DNA of 64,000 nucleotides from JARRKU01 sp963675565 (GCA_963675565.2 CAXXYD010000004.1:1426001-1490000); one strand, 5' to 3'. Positions 8,650-18,268 are shown, numbered from the stretch's first letter. A program made the numbers and translations. Notes: a model not told the origin generated them from the sequence alone.

Positions 8650-8895
8650 TCAACCCTCTTTCGGGGCCTCCGCGCCAATTTCGGCCTTGGCTTCCGCCGC
8701 CAGATCTTCGATGGTCTCTTTGGTCTCGGCAATGGAGACCTTGGCCCCTTCATAGGCCATAATGCCGCCCTTGATAATGGCCTTGGCGACCGGCTTCAGA
8801 ATCGCCCCGATCACGGGAATCACCACCGGCGCCAGCAACACCACACCGGCCCCCATGGCCACACTGCCCATGCTCATGCCGTTAAGAATTTTCAT
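8650..8895 (-). CDS. Small membrane-associated DUF5132-like protein
   Basis: An 81-residue protein with a glycine/valine-rich hydrophobic stretch (MGAGVVLLAPVVIPVIGAIL), a short amphipathic segment and an acidic alanine-rich tail. This layout matches DUF5132-type small proteins, often found beside P-type ATPases. The ATG at 8895 is preferred over the one at 8901 because the AGGAGG site at 8902-8907 is six bases from it but directly abuts the upstream one. It is the first gene of the ATPase cluster. Confidence 0.65.
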   Translation of the reverse strand: MKILNGMSMGSVAMGAGVVLLAPVVIPVIGAILKPVAKAIIKGGIMAYEGAKVSIAETKETIEDLAAEAKAEIGAEAPKEG

Positions 8896-8907
8896 GTTCA
8901 TCCTCCT

Positions 8908-9152
8908 GTCTACACCATATTGTCACATGACCTGCAGCCAAAGCTGTCCGGCCGTACCAGTACGGATTCCATTATCGTCTGGTTAGCATTGAAGTTAGCA
9001 ATTCAGGAAGAAGGTGTCGACGGGGAAAACCATTAATTTCCTACATAAATTTGTATTATAAACCATTTCAACGTTAGAATTTTATTATGTTAGTATTAAA
9101 ATACGATTAATTTTTATCGGCTTTTTGGGCTGCCCATTAACCGGGGAGCATT
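8908..9152. promoter_or_regulatory. AT-rich region upstream of the ATPase cluster
   Basis: No gene is seen between 8896 and 9355. The part from about 9030 to 9120 is strikingly AT-rich for this genome and lies upstream of the minus-strand ATPase cluster, so it is the likely promoter region. A specific -35/-10 pair could not be chosen with confidence. A short inverted repeat of GAGGCCT flanks 9275-9307. Confidence 0.4.
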
Positions 9153-9188
9153 AAAAAAGGCCGCTGCCAGAAAAACAAGGCGCGGCCT
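9153..9188 (-). terminator. Intrinsic terminator after the exopolysaccharide gene block
   Basis: On the minus strand AGGCCGC and GCGGCCT pair across a 17-base loop and are followed by six T residues. It lies 168 bases downstream of the BY-kinase stop, in the right orientation to end the long exopolysaccharide transcript before the ATPase cluster promoter. Confidence 0.6.
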
Positions 9189-9355
9189 ACGACCAAGATG
9201 GAAACAAAATGTTTAAGAGCTATACGAGGTATTCCTTCAGAATTGGCAAATCAATTAGGATGCAATCAAATTCTGGAGGCCTGCAATATTTTTTTTAGTA
9301 GGCCTCAAAACGCAAACACATGTCGAAAACCGGTCCACGACGTATCGCACCCGGT

Positions 9356-10147
9356 TTAATGCTGACTCATCACATACCCGAGAAATTTGTGCCGTGGCAG
9401 ATAATCCAAGGCCTTCTGGATATCCGGCATGGGCGTCTGTCCGTCCCGGACCACCAGGATAATGGCATCCACGAAATCGGCAAACACCATGGCGTCAGCC
9501 CGCCCCAGCACCGGCGGCACATCGAAAAACAAATAGCGGTCCCGGTAGCGGCCTTTCAATTCCTCCACCAGAGCACGCATGCGCGGCGAGTTGAGCACCT
9601 CAGTGCCCTCTTCGCAAATGCGCCCGCCGGAAATGACGGTGAACTTCTCGACCCCCGGCCAGACGATGATCTCTTTCAAATTACAGTTGCCCAGCAGGTA
9701 GTCCACCAGCCCCCTGTCGCTCTTGTAGCCAAGATAGCTGTGAACCGCTTGGGCTTGAAGGTCGGCATCCACCAGCAGGACCGTCTGGTCGAACTCCCTG
9801 GCGAACATGGCGGCCAGGTTGATGGTGGTCAGGGTCTTTCCCTCGCCGGGACGCACACTGGTCACCATCAAAGTATTCCATCCATTGGCCCGCATACGCT
9901 GCTGGATCTGGGTGCGCAGCACCTTGTAATGGCCGCTTTCGGCAGACTCGGGCAGCAAACCGATCAGGCGGTTGCGCTCCAGAACCTGAAAATCCAGTGT
10001 CACCTGCCGGGACTCCCGGTACTGGGGCGAAACCCATCCCGACCGGCTGACGGTGACATTGTCAATTTCGGGCTCAGGCTGATCGGTCGTATTTATATCT
10101 TCCGCTTTTCTGCTGATATGTTTGATCGCTTTAACAATTTCCACCAT
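9356..10147 (-). CDS. Polysaccharide co-polymerase-associated tyrosine autokinase (BY-kinase, CpsD/CapB family)
   Basis: A 263-residue cytoplasmic ATPase with Walker A SVRPGEGKTLTTINLA, Walker A' LLVDADLQ and Walker B YLFFDVPP, the BY-kinase arrangement. BY-kinases autophosphorylate on tyrosines and regulate polysaccharide polymerisation and export with a Wzz-like partner. The partner is encoded immediately upstream (10261-11892), so this is the split, Gram-positive-style arrangement common in exosortase-linked loci. No C-terminal tyrosine cluster is visible; the protein ends YVMSQH. It is the last gene of the exopolysaccharide block. Confidence 0.88.
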   Translation of the reverse strand: MVEIVKAIKHISRKAEDINTTDQPEPEIDNVTVSRSGWVSPQYRESRQVTLDFQVLERNRLIGLLPESAESGHYKVLRTQIQQRMRANGWNTLMVTSVRPGEGKTLTTINLAAMFAREFDQTVLLVDADLQAQAVHSYLGYKSDRGLVDYLLGNCNLKEIIVWPGVEKFTVISGGRICEEGTEVLNSPRMRALVEELKGRYRDRYLFFDVPPVLGRADAMVFADFVDAIILVVRDGQTPMPDIQKALDYLPRHKFLGYVMSQH

Positions 10148-10260
10148 TGTTTAATCTCCATCAATCCTGTCCGGCCGCTAACTGTGCGATCGGCGTCCCG
10201 CCGCGGCAAGTCCACTGGAACTTTTGTTTCTTTCACTTCGATTGCGACCCATCGACAGTT

Positions 10261-11892
10261 TCATGGCATCACCATTTTGCGCCCCAGCTTGGCCCAGAAG
10301 ACATTCAGATCCATGACAAAGAAGTGGAACACGGTAATACCGGCAACCACCACCAACACGGCCGTGGACACCGAAGTCAACCTCCGGATCATGATGCGCC
10401 TGCGGTCCTTGCGTGTCAAAATGTTGGGGACATGGCCCAGCACCGGAAACCCGGTGCTCAATGTCAGCCGGTCAACATCGCGTACGCTCTGGTCGCTGAA
10501 CTCGCGCAGCGCCGCCCACCCCACGCCGACGCCGATGCCCAGCACCGCGCCGATAAGCATGATGGCCAGCCGGTTGGGTTTGAACGGCTTTTCCGGCAGC
10601 CGGGGCGGATCGATGAGCGTGAAACGCTCGCCTTTTTGCCCCTTTTCCAGGCCATGGGCCACGGTGGCCTCCATGTGCTTGCGGGTCAAATCGTTGTGCT
10701 TGGCCTGGATGTTCATCTGCCGGCTGACCAGTTCCTTGTAAGTGCGTTCCACGCGGGGGGTGCTTTCGATCCGGGCTTGGTACATGGCCTTGGTTTTGCG
10801 AAACTCCTTGATCTGGAGATGAATCGATTTTATTTCGCTCCGACTGCTGGCCAGCTGGGACGCCAGTGTAACATACGCCGGGTTGTCCGGCTCTTCCGGA
10901 TTGCTGTCCCGGCCGTTCGAATCCGAGGCCATTTTGGTTTTCATGGCGCCGATTTCCGCCCTGACCTTGATTACATCCGGATGATCATCGGAAAAGCGCG
11001 TCTTCATTGAGACCAGTTCAGTCTCCAGCATCTGCAGACGGCTGCGGTCCGAATTCTCCATAAATGGCGACAGGCTGGCCAGCTGGGTCTGCAAGTAACC
11101 CTCGCGCTCCTTGATGCTGCGCAGTTGCTCTTCAAGCCGCTCAATGCTGCGCTCGCTGTTGCTCAGCCCCTGGATATTGACCTGCAGCAGTTCGGGCAGT
11201 TCGCTGATGTGCCGTTCCTTGAAATCGGACAGCGTCATCTCGATAGCGGTCAGCTCCTTGCGGACGCGCTGCATCTCTTCCTCCAAAAACTCGGAAGTTT
11301 CCGCCGTCTGGCGCTCACGCACTTCCAGATTTTCCTGCAGAAACAGGGATACCAGCCTATTGGCCACCCGCTGCACGGCATCCGGTGAATCCTTGCCCTC
11401 GTAGGACAATGAAAACGCGATGGTGGCCACCGTGGCCCTGCCGGTGCGCCGGTCCATCACCTCGGTGCTGATCTGCTGCAGGTGCACATCCTCGCGCATT
11501 TGGGCGATCACCTCTTCGGTGGTGCGCTTGGCGCGCATCTTTTTATACAGGTCGAAGCTCTCGATGATTTCCAGCAGTTTGGTGGTGCTCATGATGCGCT
11601 GGTTGATCTGCTGCAGGCGCTGTTCGGCAAAACTGGTCACCGTGGCCGTGACGAAATCAGCCGGTATCTCCTGCTCCTCGATCAGAATCGTAGCCGAGGA
11701 GCGGTACTTGGGCGGAAGCAGCAACGCCACCGCCACCGCCGCCGCTACTACAAAGATAAAGGGCAGGATAAAACTCCACTTGCGCCGTTTGGCGATCCTG
11801 ACATAATCGCCGGGCGAAATCGCCTGTCCGGTCTCCCCACCCCGCTGTGCCCCATCACCCGCCATTTGCTCCTGGGAGTACTCACGCTCCAT
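10261..11892 (-). CDS. Wzz/GNVR chain-length determinant (polysaccharide co-polymerase)
   Basis: A 543-residue inner-membrane protein. An N-terminal transmembrane helix follows residue 35 (WSFILPFIFVVAAAVAVALL). A long periplasmic part with coiled-coil helices follows, then a GNVR-like region (YQARIESTPRVERTYKELVS) and a second membrane segment (LAIMLIGAVLGIGVGVGWAAL), with a further C-terminal hydrophobic segment. It controls chain length and couples synthesis to export together with the BY-kinase and the Wza-like protein. The size fits the exosortase-locus chain-length determinant subfamily. Confidence 0.88.
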   Translation of the reverse strand: MEREYSQEQMAGDGAQRGGETGQAISPGDYVRIAKRRKWSFILPFIFVVAAAVAVALLLPPKYRSSATILIEEQEIPADFVTATVTSFAEQRLQQINQRIMSTTKLLEIIESFDLYKKMRAKRTTEEVIAQMREDVHLQQISTEVMDRRTGRATVATIAFSLSYEGKDSPDAVQRVANRLVSLFLQENLEVRERQTAETSEFLEEEMQRVRKELTAIEMTLSDFKERHISELPELLQVNIQGLSNSERSIERLEEQLRSIKEREGYLQTQLASLSPFMENSDRSRLQMLETELVSMKTRFSDDHPDVIKVRAEIGAMKTKMASDSNGRDSNPEEPDNPAYVTLASQLASSRSEIKSIHLQIKEFRKTKAMYQARIESTPRVERTYKELVSRQMNIQAKHNDLTRKHMEATVAHGLEKGQKGERFTLIDPPRLPEKPFKPNRLAIMLIGAVLGIGVGVGWAALREFSDQSVRDVDRLTLSTGFPVLGHVPNILTRKDRRRIMIRRLTSVSTAVLVVVAGITVFHFFVMDLNVFWAKLGRKMVMP

Positions 11893-11946
11893 TTACTTCA
11901 CCCCAATCATAGTATAGTTGCTCCGTGGTTTGCCTATCCACTACTT

Positions 11947-13209
11947 CTATTCGAAGATCGGCCAATTCCACTGCAGTTGCACCGTGACCGTGTTCTGCGT
12001 CTTGTCCACATGATTTTTCCGGTCATCAAGCCATGAACAGCGCCAATACGCCCCCATGCTCAACCGCGGATCGAACGCATACCGCAGCCCCGCCCGCAGT
12101 TCCACCGTCAGTTCGTTCTCGTCGGCGCCGACTCCGCTTTCATCGGAACGATTCAAATACCCGCGGGCGGATCCGTCCGCCTGCCAATCGCCCGACAGCC
12201 GCACACTGCCGGACAACTTTAGACTGGTCCGCTCGGTGGCGCCGTCCCGCCCCGATGCCGGCACCAAATCATGGCTGGCCATCACACTGAACTGCCCGGT
12301 CTCATTAAAACGGATGCATTCCAGATTGGCCACGTAACCCCACGACTCGTTTTCGTCAGAAGTTGAACTGTCGGGCATGAACGGGTTGACACCGTAATCG
12401 GCAAAAAGCGTCCGCCTGCTGCGGGTGAAGCGGGTCCCTATATCCGCAGTCAGCTGCATGCACGTGGACCAGTTGTAGGCCAATCCCAGACTTGCCGAAT
12501 AGTAGTCTATCGTCTGGGCATCGTCGACGGTACCATCTATCGGAAAAACGCCCAATGCCTGCACGGACGTATCATAATCCCTGCGATACTCGTACAGCCC
12601 GCCCACCAGCTGCAGGCGACCGGTGACACGGTCCAGCACCGGCGCCAGACTTCTGGTAACGAGCATCTGGAGTGTATGGACTTCGAGATCATAGGTCCGC
12701 TCGTCGTCGAATTCTTCTATGCTGCAGTTATAGGCGAGGCTGACAGCCGCCTTTTCGCTGACCAGGTATTGGCCACTCAGGCCGAAGGTCTGCCGCCGAC
12801 GGCGGTCATCGCTGAACAGCAGGCCGGTTTCAGACAATTCGCGCTCCCGTCGCTCGTCAAACAGGTAGTCCGCATACAGCGTTGTGGAAAAACGCGGACT
12901 CCACTTCCGGTTCAATTGTCCGTCGTATAGCTGGTCGACGGCATCAAGCTCATCGTGTTCCCGGTACCGGAATACATCCGCGCGCCCGCCTATCCGCAGT
13001 TTAGTGACCTCGGTTTCCCAGCCCCCCTGAATCTGCGGGGTGATGCGGGTGATAAAGTCACTCAGGGAATTGTCGGCCTCGAAGAATACATTGTCGTTGT
13101 ATTTTTCTTCAACAATCGTCGTCAGTGCGAGCTTTAAGGGGTCGGCACCCGTTGTTGCGGAAGCATAAAACAGAAAAATAGCCGCTCCCAGAAAGGCTTT
13201 CTTCAACAT
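11947..13209 (-). CDS. Outer-membrane beta-barrel protein of the exopolysaccharide locus
   Basis: A 420-residue protein with a signal peptide (MLKKAFLGAAIFLFYASATTGA) followed by alternating polar and aromatic beta strands throughout, ending in a strand with an aromatic near the terminus (VTVQLQWNWPIFE), as expected for an outer-membrane barrel. Similar barrels sit beside exosortase and Wza/Wzz genes and are presumed to help export or anchor the polysaccharide. It lies between the Wza-like and Wzz-like genes. The specific role is inferred from context. Confidence 0.8.
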   Translation of the reverse strand: MLKKAFLGAAIFLFYASATTGADPLKLALTTIVEEKYNDNVFFEADNSLSDFITRITPQIQGGWETEVTKLRIGGRADVFRYREHDELDAVDQLYDGQLNRKWSPRFSTTLYADYLFDERRERELSETGLLFSDDRRRRQTFGLSGQYLVSEKAAVSLAYNCSIEEFDDERTYDLEVHTLQMLVTRSLAPVLDRVTGRLQLVGGLYEYRRDYDTSVQALGVFPIDGTVDDAQTIDYYSASLGLAYNWSTCMQLTADIGTRFTRSRRTLFADYGVNPFMPDSSTSDENESWGYVANLECIRFNETGQFSVMASHDLVPASGRDGATERTSLKLSGSVRLSGDWQADGSARGYLNRSDESGVGADENELTVELRAGLRYAFDPRLSMGAYWRCSWLDDRKNHVDKTQNTVTVQLQWNWPIFE

Positions 13210-13284
13210 GTCGCCATCTCAAAATTCGAATCCAAACAGCACCGCATTCCATGATAGCCGTCATCGAGCCCCTTCCATGCCGCA

Positions 13285-13944
13285 TCACGGCACCACAACC
13301 ACATCCCCCCGCCCCAGCACGATATTCTGCTCCAGCCCCCTGCCCTTTGTCACCGCATCGTAATTGAAGGGCATAATCGCCGTCTTGGTCCCACTCTCCC
13401 GGAAGATTTTGACCTTGCCACTTTTGGCATAGGGATTCAGGCCGCCGGCCAGGGCCAGGGCCTGCAGGACATTGATATTGCCCGCCAGTTCGAATCGGCC
13501 CGGTCGGTTGACCTTTCCGATCACATAGATCATCAGGCTGTTGATCCGCATCACGTCGATGGAAATGACCGGATCGGGAATAAACCGGCTCAATCGCTCG
13601 GAAATTGCCGCCCGCACCTGATCCAGGGTCAGTCCGCCGGCCTTCAGCCGCCCGATCAGCGGAAACGAGATGGTGCTGTCGGGCAGCACGGTCACCTGCC
13701 GCGTCAGGGCGTCGTCCTTCCACACCGATATCCCCAGGATATCGCCGACCCCAACCACATACCCCTCTCCGGCGGGCACTGTTGCCTGGTCCGGTTGCAC
13801 AGGCACACTGCCGGCCCCGTCACCATCCAGAAACTGTTTGTACGCTTTGATAATCCCGGCATCGTCGGCAGCCGCCCCGGAGGCAGCCACAATCCCGACA
13901 ATGCAAACCAGCCCGATAACCCATTGTAAACGGTTTCCGATCAT
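13285..13944 (-). CDS. Polysaccharide export protein (Wza/EpsA-like, SLBB domain)
   Basis: A 219-residue secreted protein. The ATG at 13944 has an AGGAG site upstream and starts a signal peptide (LQWVIGLVCIVGIVAASGAAA). The Poly_export domain begins YVVGVGDILGISVWKDD and continues through IPDPVISIDV; an SLBB-like domain follows (IYVIGKVNRPGRFELAG ... LQALALAGGLNPYAKSG). It would form or line the periplasmic/outer-membrane export channel. It is shorter than Wza (about 380 residues), which is normal for exosortase-locus homologues with one SLBB repeat. No lipobox cysteine is evident. Confidence 0.9.
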   Translation of the reverse strand: MIGNRLQWVIGLVCIVGIVAASGAAADDAGIIKAYKQFLDGDGAGSVPVQPDQATVPAGEGYVVGVGDILGISVWKDDALTRQVTVLPDSTISFPLIGRLKAGGLTLDQVRAAISERLSRFIPDPVISIDVMRINSLMIYVIGKVNRPGRFELAGNINVLQALALAGGLNPYAKSGKVKIFRESGTKTAIMPFNYDAVTKGRGLEQNIVLGRGDVVVVP

Positions 13945-14042
13945 GCAGTTACTCCTGGATTGTTGTCTGAACTTTCCATTGCCGCTCTCTCGATCCACGG
14001 CCGGCCGGCATTGCAGGTCACACCCCCATCGAACTAAGGCGC

Positions 14043-16439
14043 CTATCCTGCCGGCAAGGCCTTCAGGGCCTGCTCGGCCTCCTCGCGCTCATCAAAGTCC
14101 GCCTGGCCCGCCGCCCGCTGCAGCATCTCCCGGGCTTCGTCCACCCGGCTGACCTTTGCCAGCGCAAGACCCAGGTGATAGTTTATCACCGCCGACTCCG
14201 GGGCTCGTTCCATGGCCTTTTCAAGTTCGGTGATGGCCAGGTCGATCTCGCCGCGGAGGTAGTGCACCCAGCCCAGGGTATCAATCACCTCCGGACGCTC
14301 CGGCTGCAGCTTGACAGCCGTTTTGGCCATGCTGTACGCGCGGTCCAGATCCGCTTTGCCCCCGCCGTCCCTGGACAGCAGGTAGGCCAGATTGTTGGCC
14401 GCCGTCCATAAGTTGGGCATGGCCGCCAGGGCCTGCTCATAGATCGACATCGCCTTATCTTCCTGGCCGTCGTTGAGGAAGAGGTGCCCCAAGGTCATGT
14501 ACGCCGCCGCGTTCTGCGGATTGTTCTCCAGCGCCGTCATCAGATTGGCCACGGCTTCGTCTTTTTTGCCCTGCATCAGGTAGGTCCGCGCCAGGTTGTT
14601 GTGGGGCAATTGCCACTCCGGTTTGATGGTGATGGCCGTTTCGAAAGCACGCTGAGCCTTGGCATACTGCTTGCCCGTCAGATAGATTTCACCCATCAGG
14701 TTATGGGCCATGATGTCCTTGTCGTCGGCCTCAATCCGTTTCCGCGCCAAGTCAAGGGCCTTGGCGGCATTCCCATTCTTCAAATAGGCTTTCACAAGGT
14801 TGGTCACCACCGGCGCCGACTGGGGAATGGCGGCATACCCTTTTTCCAGGACCGCCAGGGAATCCGCCGGCTGCTTCTGGCTGCGGTAAATGGCGGCCAG
14901 TTTAAGATACCCCGCCGGGATCTTGGGCTGCTCCGCCACCATCGTCTTGTATATATCGATGGCTTCGGCCGGTCGCTGGCGGGCAAACAGGAAATCGGCC
15001 AGGTCACCACTGGCGCGCATGTCTTTGGGGTGTTGCTCGGTGATCAGACGCAGCTCCTTCTCCGCGCCCTCGAAGTTCTCCTCCGCTGCATACACTCGTG
15101 CCAATGCCCGGCGCAGCGGCGCCGCCGTCGGATTGGCCTTAACGCCATTGGCCAGGGCATCCTTGACCAGCTGTTTTTCTCCGCTCAGCAGGTGCGCCTG
15201 GGCCAGATGCAGATGGCCGTTGACTGCATCGGGCTTCTCCGCCACAACCGTACGAAAAGCCGACACCGCATTAAGCCCGTCCTTTTGCTGCAAATAAATC
15301 TGCCCGACGGTAAATTGAGCGTCCACATTGCTGCCGCTGACGGCTATGACCTCGTCCACGTAGGTCTTGGCCGCGTCGATCTCCCCCTTGGCCAGGTGCA
15401 GCCGCGCAAGCTGATTCTTCACCTTGAGCAGGTCCGGGTCGGCATCGTCCCGGGTGAAACCCAGCGCCGCCTGCAACGTCTCCCGGGCCTTGTCGTGCTC
15501 GCGCATGGCCATCTGCAACCGCGCCAGGGCCAGGCGGAACTTGATATTCCCGTTATCTTCCGCAATGCCCGCTTCGATCAAGGCCAAGGCCTGTTGTGCA
15601 TCCTGGTGTTTGGCGTAAAAATCCGCCGCCAGAATGCGCACCTCACCCGGGTCTTCATCCTCAGTCATCATCGTTTCGAACAACGGCCCGATTTCATCCT
15701 TGCGCCCCGACTGCCAAAGCAGCGCCGCCAACTTGAATTTGTGCGCCTTCTGCTCCGGCTCGACGGCAATGGCCTCCTTGATCACTCCGATGGCCGCGTC
15801 GTATTGTTTCTGCTTGACCAACAGCGCAACGAGCACCGTCCGAAGGCCGATATTGTCCGCGTTGGCGGCAATCCCGCTGCGCAGCGCAGCGACACCTCCG
15901 TCGACATCCCCGGCGTTCATCCGTATGGAAGCCAGCATCAGATACGCATGGGGATCGGTGACCCCCTCGGCCATCAACGCATCCAGCCGCTGCCCGGCCG
16001 CCGCGGGCTTCTTTTCCGCCAGCAGCACGCCGGCTTCCAAAAGCCGCCCGCCCTGATGACCGGGCTGCTTGTCCAGCACGTAGGCCATCTTCGACCGCGC
16101 CGGTTCCACCTGCCGCGCCATCAGCAAAATCTTGCCGATCTCCACATGGGCATCCAGCAGGTCGGCATCCAACTCCGCCGCCTTGTTGAAATAACCGAAG
16201 GCCTGTTTGACCTGTTTGTCCTCCAGTTCCACCTTACCCAGCATGTGATACGCCCCGGCATACTTGGGATCGATCTGGATGGCGTTCTTAAATTCCAGTC
16301 GCGCCTTGATCAGATCCCCCTGCGCCAGCAGCGCCTCGCCTTTCTCGTAAAAACGAGCCTTCTTCTCATCCGGGCTGCTGCATGCAGCCAGCAGAAAAAC
16401 ACACAACACGATGCCAACGGCACGAAACCATTTCATCAT
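14043..16439 (-). CDS. prsT: PrsT-type TPR lipoprotein of the exosortase/PEP-CTERM system
   Basis: A 798-residue lipoprotein. The signal peptide ends in lipobox LLAACSS, and the rest is tandem TPR-like repeats of about 34 residues (for example AGAYHMLGKVELEDKQVKQA and PHNNLARTYLMQGKKDEAVA). Length and architecture match the PrsT family that accompanies exosortase loci. The start at 16439, or the adjacent ATG at 16436, is favoured by an AGAGG site and by the lipobox. It lies between the Wza-like gene and the MraY-like/xrtD pair. It probably scaffolds periplasmic or outer-membrane assembly. A second member of the family lies at 60775-63189. Confidence 0.9.
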   Translation of the reverse strand: MMKWFRAVGIVLCVFLLAACSSPDEKKARFYEKGEALLAQGDLIKARLEFKNAIQIDPKYAGAYHMLGKVELEDKQVKQAFGYFNKAAELDADLLDAHVEIGKILLMARQVEPARSKMAYVLDKQPGHQGGRLLEAGVLLAEKKPAAAGQRLDALMAEGVTDPHAYLMLASIRMNAGDVDGGVAALRSGIAANADNIGLRTVLVALLVKQKQYDAAIGVIKEAIAVEPEQKAHKFKLAALLWQSGRKDEIGPLFETMMTEDEDPGEVRILAADFYAKHQDAQQALALIEAGIAEDNGNIKFRLALARLQMAMREHDKARETLQAALGFTRDDADPDLLKVKNQLARLHLAKGEIDAAKTYVDEVIAVSGSNVDAQFTVGQIYLQQKDGLNAVSAFRTVVAEKPDAVNGHLHLAQAHLLSGEKQLVKDALANGVKANPTAAPLRRALARVYAAEENFEGAEKELRLITEQHPKDMRASGDLADFLFARQRPAEAIDIYKTMVAEQPKIPAGYLKLAAIYRSQKQPADSLAVLEKGYAAIPQSAPVVTNLVKAYLKNGNAAKALDLARKRIEADDKDIMAHNLMGEIYLTGKQYAKAQRAFETAITIKPEWQLPHNNLARTYLMQGKKDEAVANLMTALENNPQNAAAYMTLGHLFLNDGQEDKAMSIYEQALAAMPNLWTAANNLAYLLSRDGGGKADLDRAYSMAKTAVKLQPERPEVIDTLGWVHYLRGEIDLAITELEKAMERAPESAVINYHLGLALAKVSRVDEAREMLQRAAGQADFDEREEAEQALKALPAG

Positions 16440-16514
16440 CACACGACCTCTCTTATTAAACTGAAACATTTATCGATTTAAGCGTATAAAAAAGAAAAAC
16501 TGCGTGAAGGATAG

Positions 16515-16536
16515 CCCAGGCAAGGCGTTGCCTGGG
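16515..16536. repeat. Perfect 9-bp hairpin between prsT and the MraY-like gene
   Basis: CCCAGGCAA and TTGCCTGGG pair exactly around a GGCG loop, followed by a second small TCCC/GGGA hairpin. No T-tract follows on either strand, so it is not a classical terminator. It may stabilise or process mRNA inside the operon. Confidence 0.6.
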
Positions 16537-16615
16537 TCCCGAAGGGACAAGAGCAACTGAGCACTTCTCAATTGACAGGCTCACCCCTCTGATGCCGGCC
16601 ATTCCTAAACTACGC

Positions 16616-18250
16616 TCAAATAAAACCCTTGATCCCCACCGTTCCCAAAGCGATCACCATAAACACATTCAACTTGCCCACCTTCCCACGCGCCTCCCCG
16701 AGCAGCACCTCGAAGGCAAAAAACATCGCAATCATCTTGGCCGTAATCAGCGACACATCCTCCACCGCATTTTTGATCTCCGGAATGCTGGTAATAATGA
16801 ACGACACGAAGATAATCAAAAAATCGAAAGGATTGGCCTTGAATCCCTGCTGGCGGCGGGTAAACTTGAGGGTCAGCACCGCCAGGAAAGCCAGCAAGCC
16901 GAACGCCAAGTGATAGGCTAACTGGGCCCGATGGCTCACCAGTTGAGGCAAATGCAAATGAGCGACGAACACCAGGTAGGGAATCATCACGAACAGCGCC
17001 AGCCGCAGCACCCCCACCATCCACGCCCTGCGCATTAGCCGCACACAGCACAGGACCACCAACAGTACAAAGGCCACCCCTCCCACATAAAGCGGCACAT
17101 CGATCAACGCCAAGCAGCAAGCAAAAAGCACCAGTGGCGCCCCCGCCTCGAGCAGGCCGAAACACAGCTTGATGAGCATGTACCGTTTGTTGATTAAGGC
17201 CGCATGATTGGTAATCAACCGATCGATCAGATCTCTTCTCGGCAGGGTCCAGCCCAGCCGATCGGCCCAGAAAAAACCAAGCAGCACACTTCCGCAAAAA
17301 GCCAGATAGATCGACAGCAGGGTCCACTCCGAGTGAAACCGCAACAAAAACGCCGACAGCACCAGCACAAACTGCAGGCCGTAGATCACTACCACCGCCT
17401 CAGCATGGCGCAGCCCTAACCGCATCAGCTTGTGATGGAAGTGGTTCTTGTCGGCCCTGAAAGGTGATACCCCTTTGTGAATACGCTCCATCATCACCGT
17501 CAAGGTGTCCAGGATAGGAAAACCCAACAGCAGCAGCGGGAACATCCGGCTGATGGGCTCGCTGCGCTGGGAGATATACAACGCCAGGGACACCGCCAGA
17601 AACCCCAGCAACTGGCTGCCGGCGTCTCCCATGAAGATAATCGCCGGATATGTGTTAAACCGCAGGAAACCGAAAATAGCCCCAACCACCGCCACCGACA
17701 GCAGGGCGATGGCCGTCATGCCGCTCTGGAAAGCCACGAACCCCAGGCAGATGAAGATCATCATGGAGATACCGCCAGCCAAACCGTCTAACCCATCGGA
17801 CAGATTGATAGCATTGGTTACCCCCACGACAGCAAAAACGGTCAACGGCAGGGCGATCCATGCCGGCACCGCCACATCGGGTAGGCAGTCTCCCATGCAT
17901 CGGACCGACAGCCCTCCGTAAAGCACCACCATAAACGCGGCGACCAGCTGCCCTGCCAGTTTACCGCGATAGTCCATATCCATGATGTCGTCGATAAAGC
18001 CGAAGACCACCAGAACCCCGGAACCCAGCAGTAAGGCATAGACAAACCGATCCCCCGGCGACCAGAGCAGGAGGGGCACCATCGCTCCTATCGCCATGGC
18101 CACTCCGCCCACTTTGGGCATGGGCGTGCTGTGCACCTTGCGCGGGTTGGGAAAGTCTACTGCATTATAGCGCAGGGCCAGCATCTTCAACACGGGAATC
18201 ATGCCGATGGTAATCAGCAGCGAAAGTATTAATGTGGGAAAAAGGATCAT
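16616..18250 (-). CDS. MraY/WecA-family undecaprenyl-phosphate glycosyl-1-phosphate transferase with extra C-terminal membrane domain
   Basis: A 544-residue polytopic membrane protein. Residues 1-330 carry the family motifs: VHSTPMPKVGG, the Mg-binding aspartates in FGFIDDIMDMDYRGK, NAINLSDGLDGLAGG, NTYPAIIFMGDAGSQLLG and KNHFHHKLMRLG. The enzyme transfers a sugar-1-phosphate to undecaprenyl phosphate to start polysaccharide repeat synthesis, making it the likely initiating transferase here. The remaining 210 residues are unusual: several more hydrophobic helices, extending the protein well past the usual 320-380 residues. The sugar transferred cannot be read from sequence. Confidence 0.88.
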   Translation of the reverse strand: MILFPTLILSLLITIGMIPVLKMLALRYNAVDFPNPRKVHSTPMPKVGGVAMAIGAMVPLLLWSPGDRFVYALLLGSGVLVVFGFIDDIMDMDYRGKLAGQLVAAFMVVLYGGLSVRCMGDCLPDVAVPAWIALPLTVFAVVGVTNAINLSDGLDGLAGGISMMIFICLGFVAFQSGMTAIALLSVAVVGAIFGFLRFNTYPAIIFMGDAGSQLLGFLAVSLALYISQRSEPISRMFPLLLLGFPILDTLTVMMERIHKGVSPFRADKNHFHHKLMRLGLRHAEAVVVIYGLQFVLVLSAFLLRFHSEWTLLSIYLAFCGSVLLGFFWADRLGWTLPRRDLIDRLITNHAALINKRYMLIKLCFGLLEAGAPLVLFACCLALIDVPLYVGGVAFVLLVVLCCVRLMRRAWMVGVLRLALFVMIPYLVFVAHLHLPQLVSHRAQLAYHLAFGLLAFLAVLTLKFTRRQQGFKANPFDFLIIFVSFIITSIPEIKNAVEDVSLITAKMIAMFFAFEVLLGEARGKVGKLNVFMVIALGTVGIKGFI

Positions 18251-18268
18251 TTGTTTATCGAAGGGAAG

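Noticed and set aside
14484..16481. Long plus-strand frame (665 codons) antisense to the PrsT gene
   Set aside because: Shadow frame in GC-rich DNA; arginine, glutamine and histidine-rich with no domain, while the opposite strand encodes a clear TPR lipoprotein.
16515..16536. Terminator between prsT and the MraY-like gene
   Set aside because: A perfect hairpin but with no T-tract on either strand, and neighbouring genes are co-directional parts of one block.
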